15,745 bases of DNA. It comes from Sporisorium sorghi (taxonomy: Eukaryota; Basidiomycota; Ustilaginomycetes; Ustilaginales; Ustilaginaceae). This document shows positions 8,811 to 15,745 of the stretch, one piece after another; within the stretch, counting starts at the first letter, position 1; every line of letters starts with the position of its first letter. Under the pieces are notes generated by a model. That model was not told where the DNA came from and ran no database searches. It saw only the letters and a program-made list of their open reading frames with translations. The position numbers and the translations under genes were made by a program. The stretch is from NCBI GenBank assembly GCA_023212695.1, contig JALCCG010000390.1, forward strand, positions 1-15,745, given 5' to 3'.

Positions 8811-9633
8811 ATGAAGCTCGCAGGCGGTATCATGGCAACCGTGGCGCTGGTGGCGGCGGCCTCGTCGGTGGTTCGTGCCGACAGCGCGCTGCCGGACAAG
8901 CTGCAGGTGGGCGTCAAGTACCGCCCCGAGGTGTGCGACGACAAGTCTCAGGCTGGCGATCTCTTGGCCATGTAAGTTTTCGACCCTCGCAAAAAAAGCC
9001 GGTTAGTGGCTGAGGGGCGATGTGGATAGCTGACGCTGGTATGTTTTTTTTTTTTTTTTTTTTTTTTTTTTGCAATGTGGTGCTGGGACAGGCACTACAC
9101 GGGCACGCTCGTAAGTACCCTGCGAGGAGGCGGGTCGATGTACAGAGATCGCAACTGACACTGAGGTATTGGTGATACAGGCCGACGGCAAGAAGTTCGA
9201 CTCGTCGCTCGACCGCGGCCAGCCGTTCGAGTTCACCCGTAAGCCTTCCACAGTTTCGTCTCTCTGCTCATCAACTCTTTACTGACCGACTTTGCATTTG
9301 GACGCACAGTGGGAGTGGGCCAGGTCATCAAAGGCTGGGACAAGGGCCTGCGCGACATGTGCGTCGGCGAGAAGCGCAAACTCAAAATCCCCCCCTCGGA
9401 CGGATACGGCGAACGCGGCGCCGGCGGCACCATCCCTCCCAACGCGCATCTCATCTTCGAAGGTAAGCCCATTCACCCACCATGACCCAAAATCCTGATA
9501 CTCAAGTTGCGTGCACAAGATTAACACCAAAGATGTGCTGTTGCTCTTGGGGTTTTTCGCAGTCGAGCTGCTCGAGATCAAGGGCCCGCGTGCCGCCGCT
9601 CGCAAGTCGGCCTCTGCGCATAGCGAGCTCTAG
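8811..9633 (+). CDS. FKB2: ER-resident FKBP-type peptidyl-prolyl isomerase (FKBP2/FKBP13 type), five exons
   Basis: Exons are 8811-8971, 9092-9110, 9181-9238, 9310-9462 and 9563-9633, joining in frame to 153 residues. All introns are GTAAG[T/C]...CAG, with branch-site-like CTGAC in introns 1-3 (9030, 9155, 9282) and TTAAC in intron 4 (9521). The protein has a signal peptide (cleavage likely after VRA, residue 23) and one FKBP domain. FK506-pocket and active-site residues are present by alignment to FKBP12: Y56, F66, D67, F76, V85, I86, W89, Y112, F129. Cysteines C42 and C97 match the pair found in FKBP13-type lumenal proteins. The last four residues, HSEL, resemble an ER retrieval signal. The role is cis-trans isomerisation of proline bonds during folding of secretory proteins, and it is a likely FK506/rapamycin binder. 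The symbol follows fungal FKBP2 usage. It diverges from CWC15 and converges on the PKA gene. Confidence 0.93.
9044..9071. repeat. Poly(T) tract inside FKBP intron 1
   Basis: A run of 28 T lies between the probable branch site (CTGAC at 9030) and the 3' splice site at 9091, where a polypyrimidine tract is expected. It is far longer than splicing needs and probably varies in length. Confidence 0.9.
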
Positions 9634-9802
9634 TCACACCCACAGCGGCGGGAAGGAGAGACGACGACGTGTGCGTTGTACGTGGTTCCAAAAAGCAAAA
9701 AAAAAAAAAAAAAAAAAAAACATCCAGAGATAAACAATACAGACAAGATCCGGTATGTGTGTGCGTGTGTGTGCGAGTGCATGGCGTGCGTGCGTGCGTG
9801 CG
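9634..9802. other. Short convergent intergenic region with low-complexity repeats
   Basis: These 169 bp between the stops of the FKBP and PKA genes must contain both 3' ends. They hold a 24-A run (9697-9720) and a TG/TGCG-rich stretch (about 9754-9803). No gene is present. Each gene's transcript probably runs into the other's 3' region. Confidence 0.6.
9697..9720. repeat. Poly(A) tract, 24 nt
   Basis: This uninterrupted A run lies 63 nt after the FKBP stop codon, in its likely 3' untranslated region. Confidence 0.9.
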
Positions 9803-11020
9803 TCAGAAATCCGGGAACAAGTGGCCCAAGCTATCCGGCAGATCGGTCCTGCTGTACTCGGTCACGTCGTTCTCCGGGTATCGCTCGAACTGGCTCGAGT
9901 CGCCGTCCGCAGTCACGGTCGGTAGGTACGGCGCCGGGATCTCCCTCCTATACAGCCGGTCCCAGTCGACCTCGGCGAACCACATGTGTCCGAAGATATC
10001 CTTGCTTCCCCTATGCAGGTTGCCGTACCTCTTGGACAAATCCGCAGTGAGCAGGTTCTTGAGCAGATCCTTGACGCCCGTCTCAAAGTACGGCGGGTAG
10101 CGCACCTTGCACGCAATGATCTTCTCGTACAGCTTGATCGGGTTGCCATCCTCGGTGAAAAACGGCGGATGTCCCGCGAGCATCTCGTACAACAGCACGC
10201 CCAGCGCCCACCAATCCACGCTCTTGTTGTAGCCTTTACTGCTCACGATCTCGGGCGCCAAGTAGTCCGGAGTTCCACACAGCGTCCACGTCACGTCGGG
10301 AACGTACTTGGCAAACCCGAAATCCGTGATCTTGAGGTGGCCATCCGCCGAGAGCAAAATGTTTTCCGGCTTGAGATCGCGATAGATGATGTTGTTCTGG
10401 TGCAAGTAATCGATGGCGAGCGCGACCTCTGCTGCGTAAAACTTGGCTACGGGATGCGGGAAACGCTGCGACTTGCGCAGCAGCGTAAACAGCTCGCCTC
10501 CCGGAACATAGTCCATGACCATGTACAGAAACGTCGAGTCCTTGAACGTGCCCCACAGATTGACGAGGAACGGATGGCGCACAATCGAGAGGATGGCGCG
10601 TTCCGAGTTGGTGTGCTCGACCTGCTTCATCTTGACCACCTGTTCCTTGCGCAGCACCTTGATGGCGTAGAAGCGGTGGTTGTGGCGCGAACGCACCAGG
10701 TGAACGCGACCGAAACTGCCCGTGCCGAGCGTGCGCTCCACGGCGAAATCCGAGAGTGCATAGCGACCGCTCAGCTTGCGCTGCTGCGCGGCAATGGCGA
10801 GGGGCAGCGAGGCCGAGCTGTACGTGCCTGCCGAGTTGGCGCTGGCGACGTGCGCGGATAGTGGCGTTGCACTGCCCGCCTGCTGCTGCTGTTGGTGGTG
10901 CTTTGCATCAGCACGTGATGACGACGCAGATGCCGATGCCGCTGCTGCTGCTGCTGCTGCTGCGACGGTAGCCTCGTGTGTGGCCGAGTAGTCGGCGTTG
11001 CCAGCTGGGACGGCCGACAT
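9803..11020 (-). CDS. adr1: cAMP-dependent protein kinase catalytic subunit
   Basis: The protein has 405 residues and no intron. It phosphorylates Ser/Thr in basic contexts and is released from the regulatory subunit by cAMP. A low-complexity head (nine Ala at 20-28, five Gln at 43-47) precedes the kinase domain. Visible elements are the glycine loop GTGSFG (99-104), K121, the helix-C Glu E140, YRDLKPEN (213-220, catalytic D215), DFG (233-235), activation-loop T246 in TWTLCGT, APE (255-257), the AGC C-tail and the terminal hydrophobic motif FPDF. RKLS (81-84) matches a PKA target site and may be autophosphorylated. PDY replaces the PEY usual in animal PKA. The close match to basidiomycete PKA catalytic subunits suggests Ustilago adr1 rather than the more divergent second kinase uka1. 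That symbol choice is from memory and moderate in confidence; the family call is firm. In smuts this kinase controls the budding/filamentous switch and virulence. Confidence 0.95.
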   Translation of the reverse strand: MSAVPAGNADYSATHEATVAAAAAAAAASASASSSRADAKHHQQQQQAGSATPLSAHVASANSAGTYSSASLPLAIAAQQRKLSGRYALSDFAVERTLGTGSFGRVHLVRSRHNHRFYAIKVLRKEQVVKMKQVEHTNSERAILSIVRHPFLVNLWGTFKDSTFLYMVMDYVPGGELFTLLRKSQRFPHPVAKFYAAEVALAIDYLHQNNIIYRDLKPENILLSADGHLKITDFGFAKYVPDVTWTLCGTPDYLAPEIVSSKGYNKSVDWWALGVLLYEMLAGHPPFFTEDGNPIKLYEKIIACKVRYPPYFETGVKDLLKNLLTADLSKRYGNLHRGSKDIFGHMWFAEVDWDRLYRREIPAPYLPTVTADGDSSQFERYPENDVTEYSRTDLPDSLGHLFPDF

Positions 11021-11295
11021 GTCTACGGAGAGGATGGAGCTGGATGTAGGTGGACGGTGTTGTGGTTGTTGATGTGGATCGTTTTGCGTATCCGGTATGA
11101 GAAGAGTGGGAGAATTGAGGGAATTGGCGTGATGAGATCGAGTAAGAGGCGACGGAGGTTATTGGGTCGATGCGAGATCGCCGGAAGCCTTTCGTTTGAT
11201 CGCGGTCACTGTGACGTTGAGAGAGAGGAGGCTGCTTGGTGGAGTGCGATACGATTGGCGTCCAGCGTGATGCCTGTGCAAAGAGGGAGATGATT

Positions 11296-11306
11296 GGGGG
11301 GGGGGG
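11296..11306. repeat. Poly(G) tract, 11 nt
   Basis: This uninterrupted G run reads as C11 in the transcript direction of the PKA gene, similar to the C17 run in the phosphatase leader. Confidence 0.85.
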
Positions 11307-11505
11307 TCCAGGAGAGCACCAGAAGAGCACAGAACTGATGCGATAGTCGCAAGTCGAGGATGCAGACAACGAAAGATGACGCTCTTGCTAGTATGGGTTG
11401 GTGGAGACGTCTTCGTCGACGATGAAGCGAGTCGTAGAAGAGTAGAGGTTGGTAGAGAGATGGAGAGATGGATTCAGACAGCGCCGAAAATGGATATTTT
11501 TTCAG

Positions 11506-11530
11506 AAAAAAAAAAAGAAAAAAAAAAAAA
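11506..11530. repeat. A-rich tract (A11-G-A13)
   Basis: This is a poly(A) run with a single G interruption at 11517. It reads as a pyrimidine tract in the PKA leader direction. Confidence 0.85.
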
Positions 11531-11621
11531 GCAAAAAGGTGGACCGTGTTGCGCGACTTGGAGGCGCAAGTGTGCTGTACTGTACGTCGACAGCGGCGTC
11601 CGGACTGGAGATTATAAGAGG

Positions 11622-11640
11622 AAAAAAAAAAAAAAAAAAA
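11622..11640. repeat. Poly(A) tract, 19 nt
   Basis: This is an uninterrupted A run in the PKA upstream region. A further 14-A run lies at 11789-11802. Confidence 0.85.
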
Positions 11641-11835
11641 GGTGGCTGATTTGTTTGAGCTTGGCTGTCAGTCCGTGTCTCGTTGCTGGAATTGAAGAGA
11701 AAGAGAATTGGACTGTGCGGCGGCCTCAATCAAAGACGAGCAACCAGCAGCAATCTCTCTCTTTCTCGCCGCTGCTTTTTGTCCTGCCAAAAAAAAAAAA
11801 AATACCGCTTGTTTGCTACTCTTTGCAACGCCGTT

Positions 11836-12503
11836 CATCGCCGTTGACCACAACGCCCACACACACGGACCCACAGACACAAACAACTTTTTACAGCGAT
11901 CACCTCATCTCGCAAGCGAGGCAGGACAAATTGAACAAAGATATGGATGGATGAAGCGATTAGCCTCTCGCTGCACTGCACAGGAGACGCGGCATTTGCA
12001 AAAGCGAGTCAAGCAGCCAGCCAGCCAGCCAGCCGCATTCATTTCGCAATTTTTGGCTTTGATCAAGCGGCTCCCAAAAATGCCGCCTCCGGGTCACACG
12101 CAGAGTGCCGAAAGCGGTCAAGCGACAAAGAGCGAGAGACAACGCACGCGCCACCTTGCTCGCTTTTTTGAATAATGTTAGACCGAGAAATGTACTGGTC
12201 CTTGTAAATCGAAATCGAAAAATTGGGGGAAATCGGCTCCGCGAAATTGCGCCGAGTTTGCTCCACACGCTCGCTCAGCTGCGCTGTGCTCGTCATCCTC
12301 TTGTCGTCAAACCCCATCATCTCTTGTTGGTCAAGCAGTGCAGAGCCATCCAACGTGGGCAACTCGTCAGTAGCACTTGCTTCTACGCACACGCACACTT
12401 CAAGATCAACGACGACGACGACGACGAACCTTGAAGCGGTGCTCACTCAACACACATCCGCTCGACCTTCTGGTTGGTTTCCATCCACTCCTCGCTGACG
12501 AAA
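11836..12503. other. Divergent intergenic region and VPS68 leader
   Basis: No convincing gene is present. The left part contains several ATG codons in both directions and a CAGC repeat (12014-12033). From about 12195 to 12503 the plus strand has no ATG, is fairly CT-rich and ends with an ACG trinucleotide run (about 12408-12427). This suggests a leader of up to 300 nt for the downstream membrane-protein gene. Together with 11021-11835 it forms the shared upstream region of the PKA gene (left) and VPS68 (right). Confidence 0.5.
12014..12033. repeat. Tandem CAGC repeat, 5 copies
   Basis: Five perfect CAGC units form a short tetranucleotide microsatellite in non-coding DNA. Confidence 0.85.
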
Positions 12504-13106
12504 ATGTCGCTGCCACGTCGATCGTATGACCCCAGGCGGGTCTGTCTCATTCCCCTCCCGCAAGTCCCCGCCTTCCTTCAAACCAGCAAGCGTCAGCTCG
12601 GCATCTACCTCTCCGGCGCCCTCTTCGCGCTCGGATGGTGGTTCTTCCTCGACGCCACCATCATCTCATCCATGCGCCGACACCCTCCCAAAGACCCCAC
12701 CGTGCCCTACGAGCCGCCAGCCACGTACATCACCTTCGCCGACTGGGTGCCCGGCCTGTGCGGCACGCTCGGCATGATCGTCGTCAACCTCATTGACAAG
12801 CAGCACCTCACGGATGTCGGCGCCGCCTTTTCGTTCGGCGGTGGTGGTGGGGGCGGGTTTGCAGGTGACAGCGTGCAGTGGCGAGCGCGGCTGTTTCTGT
12901 TCATTGGATTTGCGTTGATGGCGGGCGGCCTGGCGGGCAGTGTGACGGTGCTGACGGTGAAATACCTCGTGCCGTATCTGCCCGAGGGGTACGAGTATTA
13001 CGGCGTGGCTAATGTGATCCAGAACACGTGCATCATGTCGTCGACGGTTCTGCTCTGGTTGAGCCAGAATACGGAGAGCGAGTACGAGTACAACCTTACG
13101 CTTTGA
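12504..13106 (+). CDS. VPS68: Vps68/TMEM50-like (UPF0220) four-pass membrane protein
   Basis: The protein has 200 residues and no intron. The start is the ATG in AAAATG context; an in-frame TTG 30 nt upstream is not used in fungi. Four hydrophobic segments are visible at about 32-54, 79-97, 129-152 and 166-188. The first carries the family-typical GALFALGWWFFLDA, and GLCGTLGMIVVNLI is in the second. By family, yeast Vps68 partners with Vps55 at endosomes and helps late-endosome-to-vacuole sorting with ESCRT-III; the animal TMEM50 proteins are related. The loop between TM2 and TM3 contains seven consecutive Gly (112-118), an expansion relative to the compact yeast protein (about 184 residues). 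It lies tandem with the ketopantoate reductase gene 345 bp downstream and divergent from PKA. Confidence 0.88.
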   Translation: MSLPRRSYDPRRVCLIPLPQVPAFLQTSKRQLGIYLSGALFALGWWFFLDATIISSMRRHPPKDPTVPYEPPATYITFADWVPGLCGTLGMIVVNLIDKQHLTDVGAAFSFGGGGGGGFAGDSVQWRARLFLFIGFALMAGGLAGSVTVLTVKYLVPYLPEGYEYYGVANVIQNTCIMSSTVLLWLSQNTESEYEYNLTL

Positions 13107-13451
13107 AGAGTAAGCGACGACCACAACCACCACCTTTGGTTTCAAGAGGTTCAGCGTAGACTGTCCTTCTTTTTTGTTTGCATGTAGCGATTCTTTCTCA
13201 TTCTGTCATGGTATCTCATGTTTCTTCGTTTGATACGGCATGGTCTCAGTGAGGCAGCTGCTTGCTTGTGTGTATCGTGCAGTCAGATGAGATGAACTTG
13301 CAAAAGAGTCTTTTGTGCGATCAAGTCCAGCCGTCGTTTCGGCTGCACGTCGCACGTCCCCGGATTTATTCCAACTCGCACTTTTTTTTACCGCTTGACC
13401 GTCATCCTCCATCATCAACCTCGTCCATCAGCGCTCTACAGCACAGCAAAC
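13107..13451 (+). other. Intergenic region between VPS68 and the reductase gene
   Basis: This 345-bp gap holds the 3' end of VPS68 and the promoter and leader of the next gene. A T-rich stretch lies at about 13164-13175 and a run of eight T at 13382-13389, 62 nt before the next start codon. No additional gene or RNA is recognised. Confidence 0.6.
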
Positions 13452-14531
13452 ATGGGCGAAGCGGTGCACTTCCTCATCGTCGGAGCCGGTGCGGTCGGCT
13501 GCTTCTACGCCTCCAAGCTCCAACAGACGCACCAGGGCCGCGACATCCGCGTCTCTCTCGTGTGTCGGTCCAACCACGCCGCCATTGCTGCCAACGGTGT
13601 CGCGCTCGAAACACACACGTTTGGCAACTATCACTTTACGCCGCACCGCGTGTTTAGCTCGATTGCTGAAGCGGGCGCGGCGGGGCAGCGGTGGGACTAT
13701 GTGGTGGTGACGACCAAGGCGCTGCCGGACGTGACCAACGATGCGCACGAGATCCGGCCGCTGGTCACACGTGGGGTGGGTGGTAGCTGTATCGTGCTGA
13801 TCCAGAACGGGGTGGGGATTGAGGAGGTGCACCGGGCCGAGTATGCGGACAATGCGATTGTGAGTGCGGTGACGGTGATCAGTGCCGAGCAGGTGCGTCA
13901 TGGGGTGATAAGGCAGAATCGGTGGACGCGCATCACCATGGGCACGTATACCAACGGCCAGGCGCGCCCGAACGCCCTCCTGAACGACTCGCAATTGCTC
14001 GAGCAGCTGACTGCGACGACGGATAAGCACATTGCAAGCCTCGTCGCGTGGTTCACAGCCACGGGTATCAGGGACGCCGAACACGCCTCCGAGCTCGCAC
14101 TCCAGCAGACGCGCTGGCACAAGCTCTGCATCAACGCCTCGATGAACCCCTCGGCCGTGCTCTCGGGCGGCACGACCAACTCGCGCATGTCGCTCGACCC
14201 GGAACTCAGAAGACACCTGCACGCATGCATGGACGAGATCTTCGCCACCGCCCCGCGCATCCTCGGCATACCCTTTGATGAGAAAAAGCACGCAAGCCCA
14301 GAACGCATCCTCAAGTCGACCGAGCGCAATACGGCGGGCAAACCGAGCATGCTCCTCGACTGGCAGGCGCGCAGGCCCATGGAGCTCGAGGTGATCTTGG
14401 GCAATCCCATACGGATCGCGAGGAGGGAAGGGATCGAGATGCCGCGGTTGCAGACGCTGTACGCGCTGCTCAAGATGGCGCAGACGAGGAGGAACGAGGA
14501 TGCTCAGCAAGCGCAAAAGGCCAAGCTCTGA
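13452..14531 (+). CDS. 2-dehydropantoate 2-reductase (ketopantoate reductase, ApbA/PanE family)
   Basis: The protein has 359 residues and no intron. The start is the ATG in CAAACATGG context; an upstream in-frame TTG was ignored. It reduces ketopantoate to pantoate with NADPH, the step before pantothenate and coenzyme A. The N-terminal Rossmann fold shows LIVGAGAVG (GxGxxG at 11-16). VVVTTKA (84-90 by count) and IQNGVG are family motifs. The C-terminal helical domain carries WHKLCINASMNP, with catalytic K224 and Asn 228/232 matching E. coli PanE K176/N180/N184. MLLDWQARRPMELEVILGNP follows, with E311 matching PanE E256. All known catalytic residues are present, so activity is likely. Related fungal proteins include yeast Pan5. 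Some family members act on other 2-keto acids, so the exact substrate is inferred. A transposon remnant begins within about 150 bp of its stop. Confidence 0.93.
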   Translation: MGEAVHFLIVGAGAVGCFYASKLQQTHQGRDIRVSLVCRSNHAAIAANGVALETHTFGNYHFTPHRVFSSIAEAGAAGQRWDYVVVTTKALPDVTNDAHEIRPLVTRGVGGSCIVLIQNGVGIEEVHRAEYADNAIVSAVTVISAEQVRHGVIRQNRWTRITMGTYTNGQARPNALLNDSQLLEQLTATTDKHIASLVAWFTATGIRDAEHASELALQQTRWHKLCINASMNPSAVLSGGTTNSRMSLDPELRRHLHACMDEIFATAPRILGIPFDEKKHASPERILKSTERNTAGKPSMLLDWQARRPMELEVILGNPIRIARREGIEMPRLQTLYALLKMAQTRRNEDAQQAQKAKL

Positions 14532-14683
14532 ATCTCACGCAGCTCGTAACGTGTATCACGTAGATGTGGAACTGACCGGCTCTGAGGGCCGTTGGATTTT
14601 CGCATTTTTGGGCAGCCCTCAGAGCCATTGGATAACCCTCCTCCTAACATCACATCTGAAATGATTCATTCAACACTAGACTG
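14532..14683. other. 3' flank of reductase gene and probable end of the transposon
   Basis: This 152-bp stretch between the reductase stop and the last stop of the transposase frame contains a perfect 12-bp inverted repeat (14578-14626) and a CC[G/A]TTGGAT direct repeat (14589-14597 and 14625-14633). The transposon terminus should fall here. Without a second copy, the terminal repeat and TA target duplication cannot be placed. The reductase 3' untranslated region probably overlaps it. Confidence 0.45.
14578..14626. repeat. Perfect 12-bp inverted repeat (hairpin)
   Basis: GGCTCTGAGGGC (14578-14589) and its exact reverse complement GCCCTCAGAGCC (14615-14626) flank a 25-nt loop. The arms are GC-rich and would fold stably in RNA. 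It may be a subterminal transposase-binding repeat of the pogo-type element, or a structure in the 3' end of the reductase transcript. Confidence 0.8.
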
Positions 14684-15745
14684 CTACATGAGTGGTGGCA
14701 TGGGTGGCATGAGGGGTCCAGCAGGCTGTGAAGAAGGACCAGGCAGGCTATATTGGACTGAGTTGGAGCCGGGAAAAGATGGGAATGGCAGCAAGAGGGG
14801 TGGAAGGCCCATGAGATAGTCGTAACCTGGGAATGGCGGAGGCAGTGGCAGAGTCCATGTGCCTGAGGGAACTCTGCTTGCTTCAGGTTGCGGCTCCTGT
14901 TCTGGTGCTGGTGCTGGTGCCAGTGGGTTAGGAGCCAGCGCTGTGCTCTTTGTCTTCCTGCAGCTGCTGCAGCTGCGCTTCTCCGCTGCCTTTTGTGCTT
15001 GCTGTTCTCACTCTGCTAGCAAGTGTGGCAGATCGCTCTGATGTAGCACCCGTGCTTTAGACAGCTGATTCCGATCACCTTGCTGGGCCTTGTGCTTGTT
15101 TGCATGTGCTGCCATCAATTCCTGAATGCGTGCTTGATCAAGGATGTGTTGATTGGAGAGTTGTTCCACATACTTTCCAAACTTATGAGCCCATGCTTGC
15201 AGCTCACATTGAGTGTATGAGATGGTGGCTTCCATCTGCTCCTGATGCTGCGCAAAAGACTGGAAGAACTGCATCATTATCTGCTTTGCCTCTGCAGGTG
15301 TTGAAGGTGTTGGTGTATCTTTGGGAAGTGGCTGAGTTGGAGATGGCATCAAGTCCCGCTGGAAAGTTGGCATGCGGTGCAAAACTGTCTTGCGGCAGAT
15401 CTCTGAATTGATGCCAATGTCTTTGAAAGCCTTTGCAGCTGCTCTACTGGTGATAACATGCCTTGCCTTGATGTACATCCCTAAGAACTCGCTCTTGCTG
15501 ATTGTCAAGTTTGCACCCGCATACTTGTCGACTTCCACCATGAATGCATGTTGTAGCGGTCCAAAGATTGAGACGTCCAGGGGTTGGAGGAGATGTGTAG
15601 CATGCAGCGGTAGGCACAGGCACACAATCTGAGAGTCCCAGGCTTGCTGAATGAAGTCTGAAGTGATGTGTGACCCATGACCATCAAGGATCAGGAGATG
15701 GTACCTGCCTTGTGCCTTCTGCTTGGTGTGCTTGTCGAAGCAGTC
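14684..15745 (-). pseudogene. pogo/Fot1-type DDE transposase, 3' part, interrupted by an in-frame TGA
   Basis: The frame is open from the right window edge (15745) leftward to TGA at 15008-15010, giving 245 visible codons without the N-terminus. It contains LLILDGHGSH (second catalytic Asp, residue 21 of the visible part) and LPLHATHLLQPLD (third catalytic Asp, residue 57). The 35-residue spacing fits the DD35D arrangement of the Tc1/mariner superfamily pogo group (DDE_1 domain). A helical, Gln-rich tail follows. After the TGA the same frame stays open for 107 more codons to TAG at 14684-14686, encoding a Lys-rich then Pro-rich tail. Either the TGA is a mutation in a decayed copy, or a small intron removes it, or the protein ends there. 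Sampled base composition is lower (46% GC at 15121-15240) than host coding DNA (65% at 13501-13560), in keeping with a mobile element. The DNA-binding part and first catalytic Asp lie beyond the window. Confidence 0.82.

Larger units (their letters stand above)
11021..11835 (-). promoter_or_regulatory. Probable long ATG-free 5' leader/promoter of the PKA gene
   Basis: Reading in the direction of the kinase gene, there is no ATG in the roughly 815 nt upstream of its start codon (no CAT on the plus strand from 11021 to 11835). The opposite strand of the same stretch carries about sixteen. This strand asymmetry suggests a long scanned leader. The sequence is low in complexity, with G11 (11296-11306) and several A runs, which read as C and T runs in the sense direction. 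TGACGT at about 11212 is a CRE-like half site. The transcription start cannot be placed. Confidence 0.5.

Noticed and set aside
9986..10861. Plus-strand open frame of 291 codons
   Set aside because: Antisense shadow of the PKA catalytic subunit.
11376..11954. Plus-strand frame of 192 codons with several poly-Lys runs
   Set aside because: The Lys runs are just translated A homopolymers; no domain, and it lies in the PKA leader.
13428..14516. Minus-strand open frame of 362 codons
   Set aside because: Antisense shadow of the ketopantoate reductase, which carries all catalytic motifs on the plus strand.

Overview
The window looks like nuclear DNA of a smut-type basidiomycete (Ustilaginaceae-like). 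I infer this from GC-rich coding sequence, mostly intron-free genes, a PKA catalytic subunit of the Ustilago Adr1 type, short GTAAG...CAG introns in one gene, long untranslated leaders and abundant A/T homopolymers. The species cannot be named from sequence alone.

Layout from left to right. Positions 1-73 are pure A at the window edge. Positions 74-2957 hold no convincing gene. The right part of this stretch (1701-2957) is pyrimidine-rich, has no ATG for over 1.1 kb, and looks like a very long leader with one 4-codon upstream ORF. A large protein tyrosine phosphatase follows (2958-7313, +). It is of the fungal Pyp/Ptp2/Ptp3 MAP-kinase-phosphatase type, with a degenerate rhodanese domain and a PTP domain split by a disordered insert of about 460 residues. 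Convergent to it is the spliceosomal protein Cwc15 (7432-8334, -). Cwc15 shares a 476-bp divergent promoter with a five-exon ER FKBP-type prolyl isomerase (8811-9633, +). Convergent to that gene is the PKA catalytic subunit (9803-11020, -), whose leader is also long and free of ATG. Across about 1.5 kb of divergent intergenic DNA lie a Vps68/TMEM50-type membrane protein (12504-13106, +) and a ketopantoate reductase (13452-14531, +).

The right end (about 14.55-15.745 kb) is the 3' part of a pogo/Fot1-type DDE transposon on the minus strand, cut by the window edge. It is visibly less GC-rich than the host genes, has an in-frame TGA inside an otherwise open frame, and is followed by a perfect 12-bp inverted repeat close behind the ketopantoate reductase gene.

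The genes are mostly housekeeping and are not a pathway cluster. The phosphatase (probable stress or mating MAPK attenuation) and the PKA catalytic subunit (cAMP signalling) are both signalling genes, and both have unusually long, ATG-depleted leaders. I found no evidence of a defence system, biosynthetic cluster, CRISPR array, tRNA or rRNA. The most unusual items are the split PTP domain, a repeated heptapeptide inside its insert, the two ATG-free leaders, and the interrupted transposase with its flanking hairpin.
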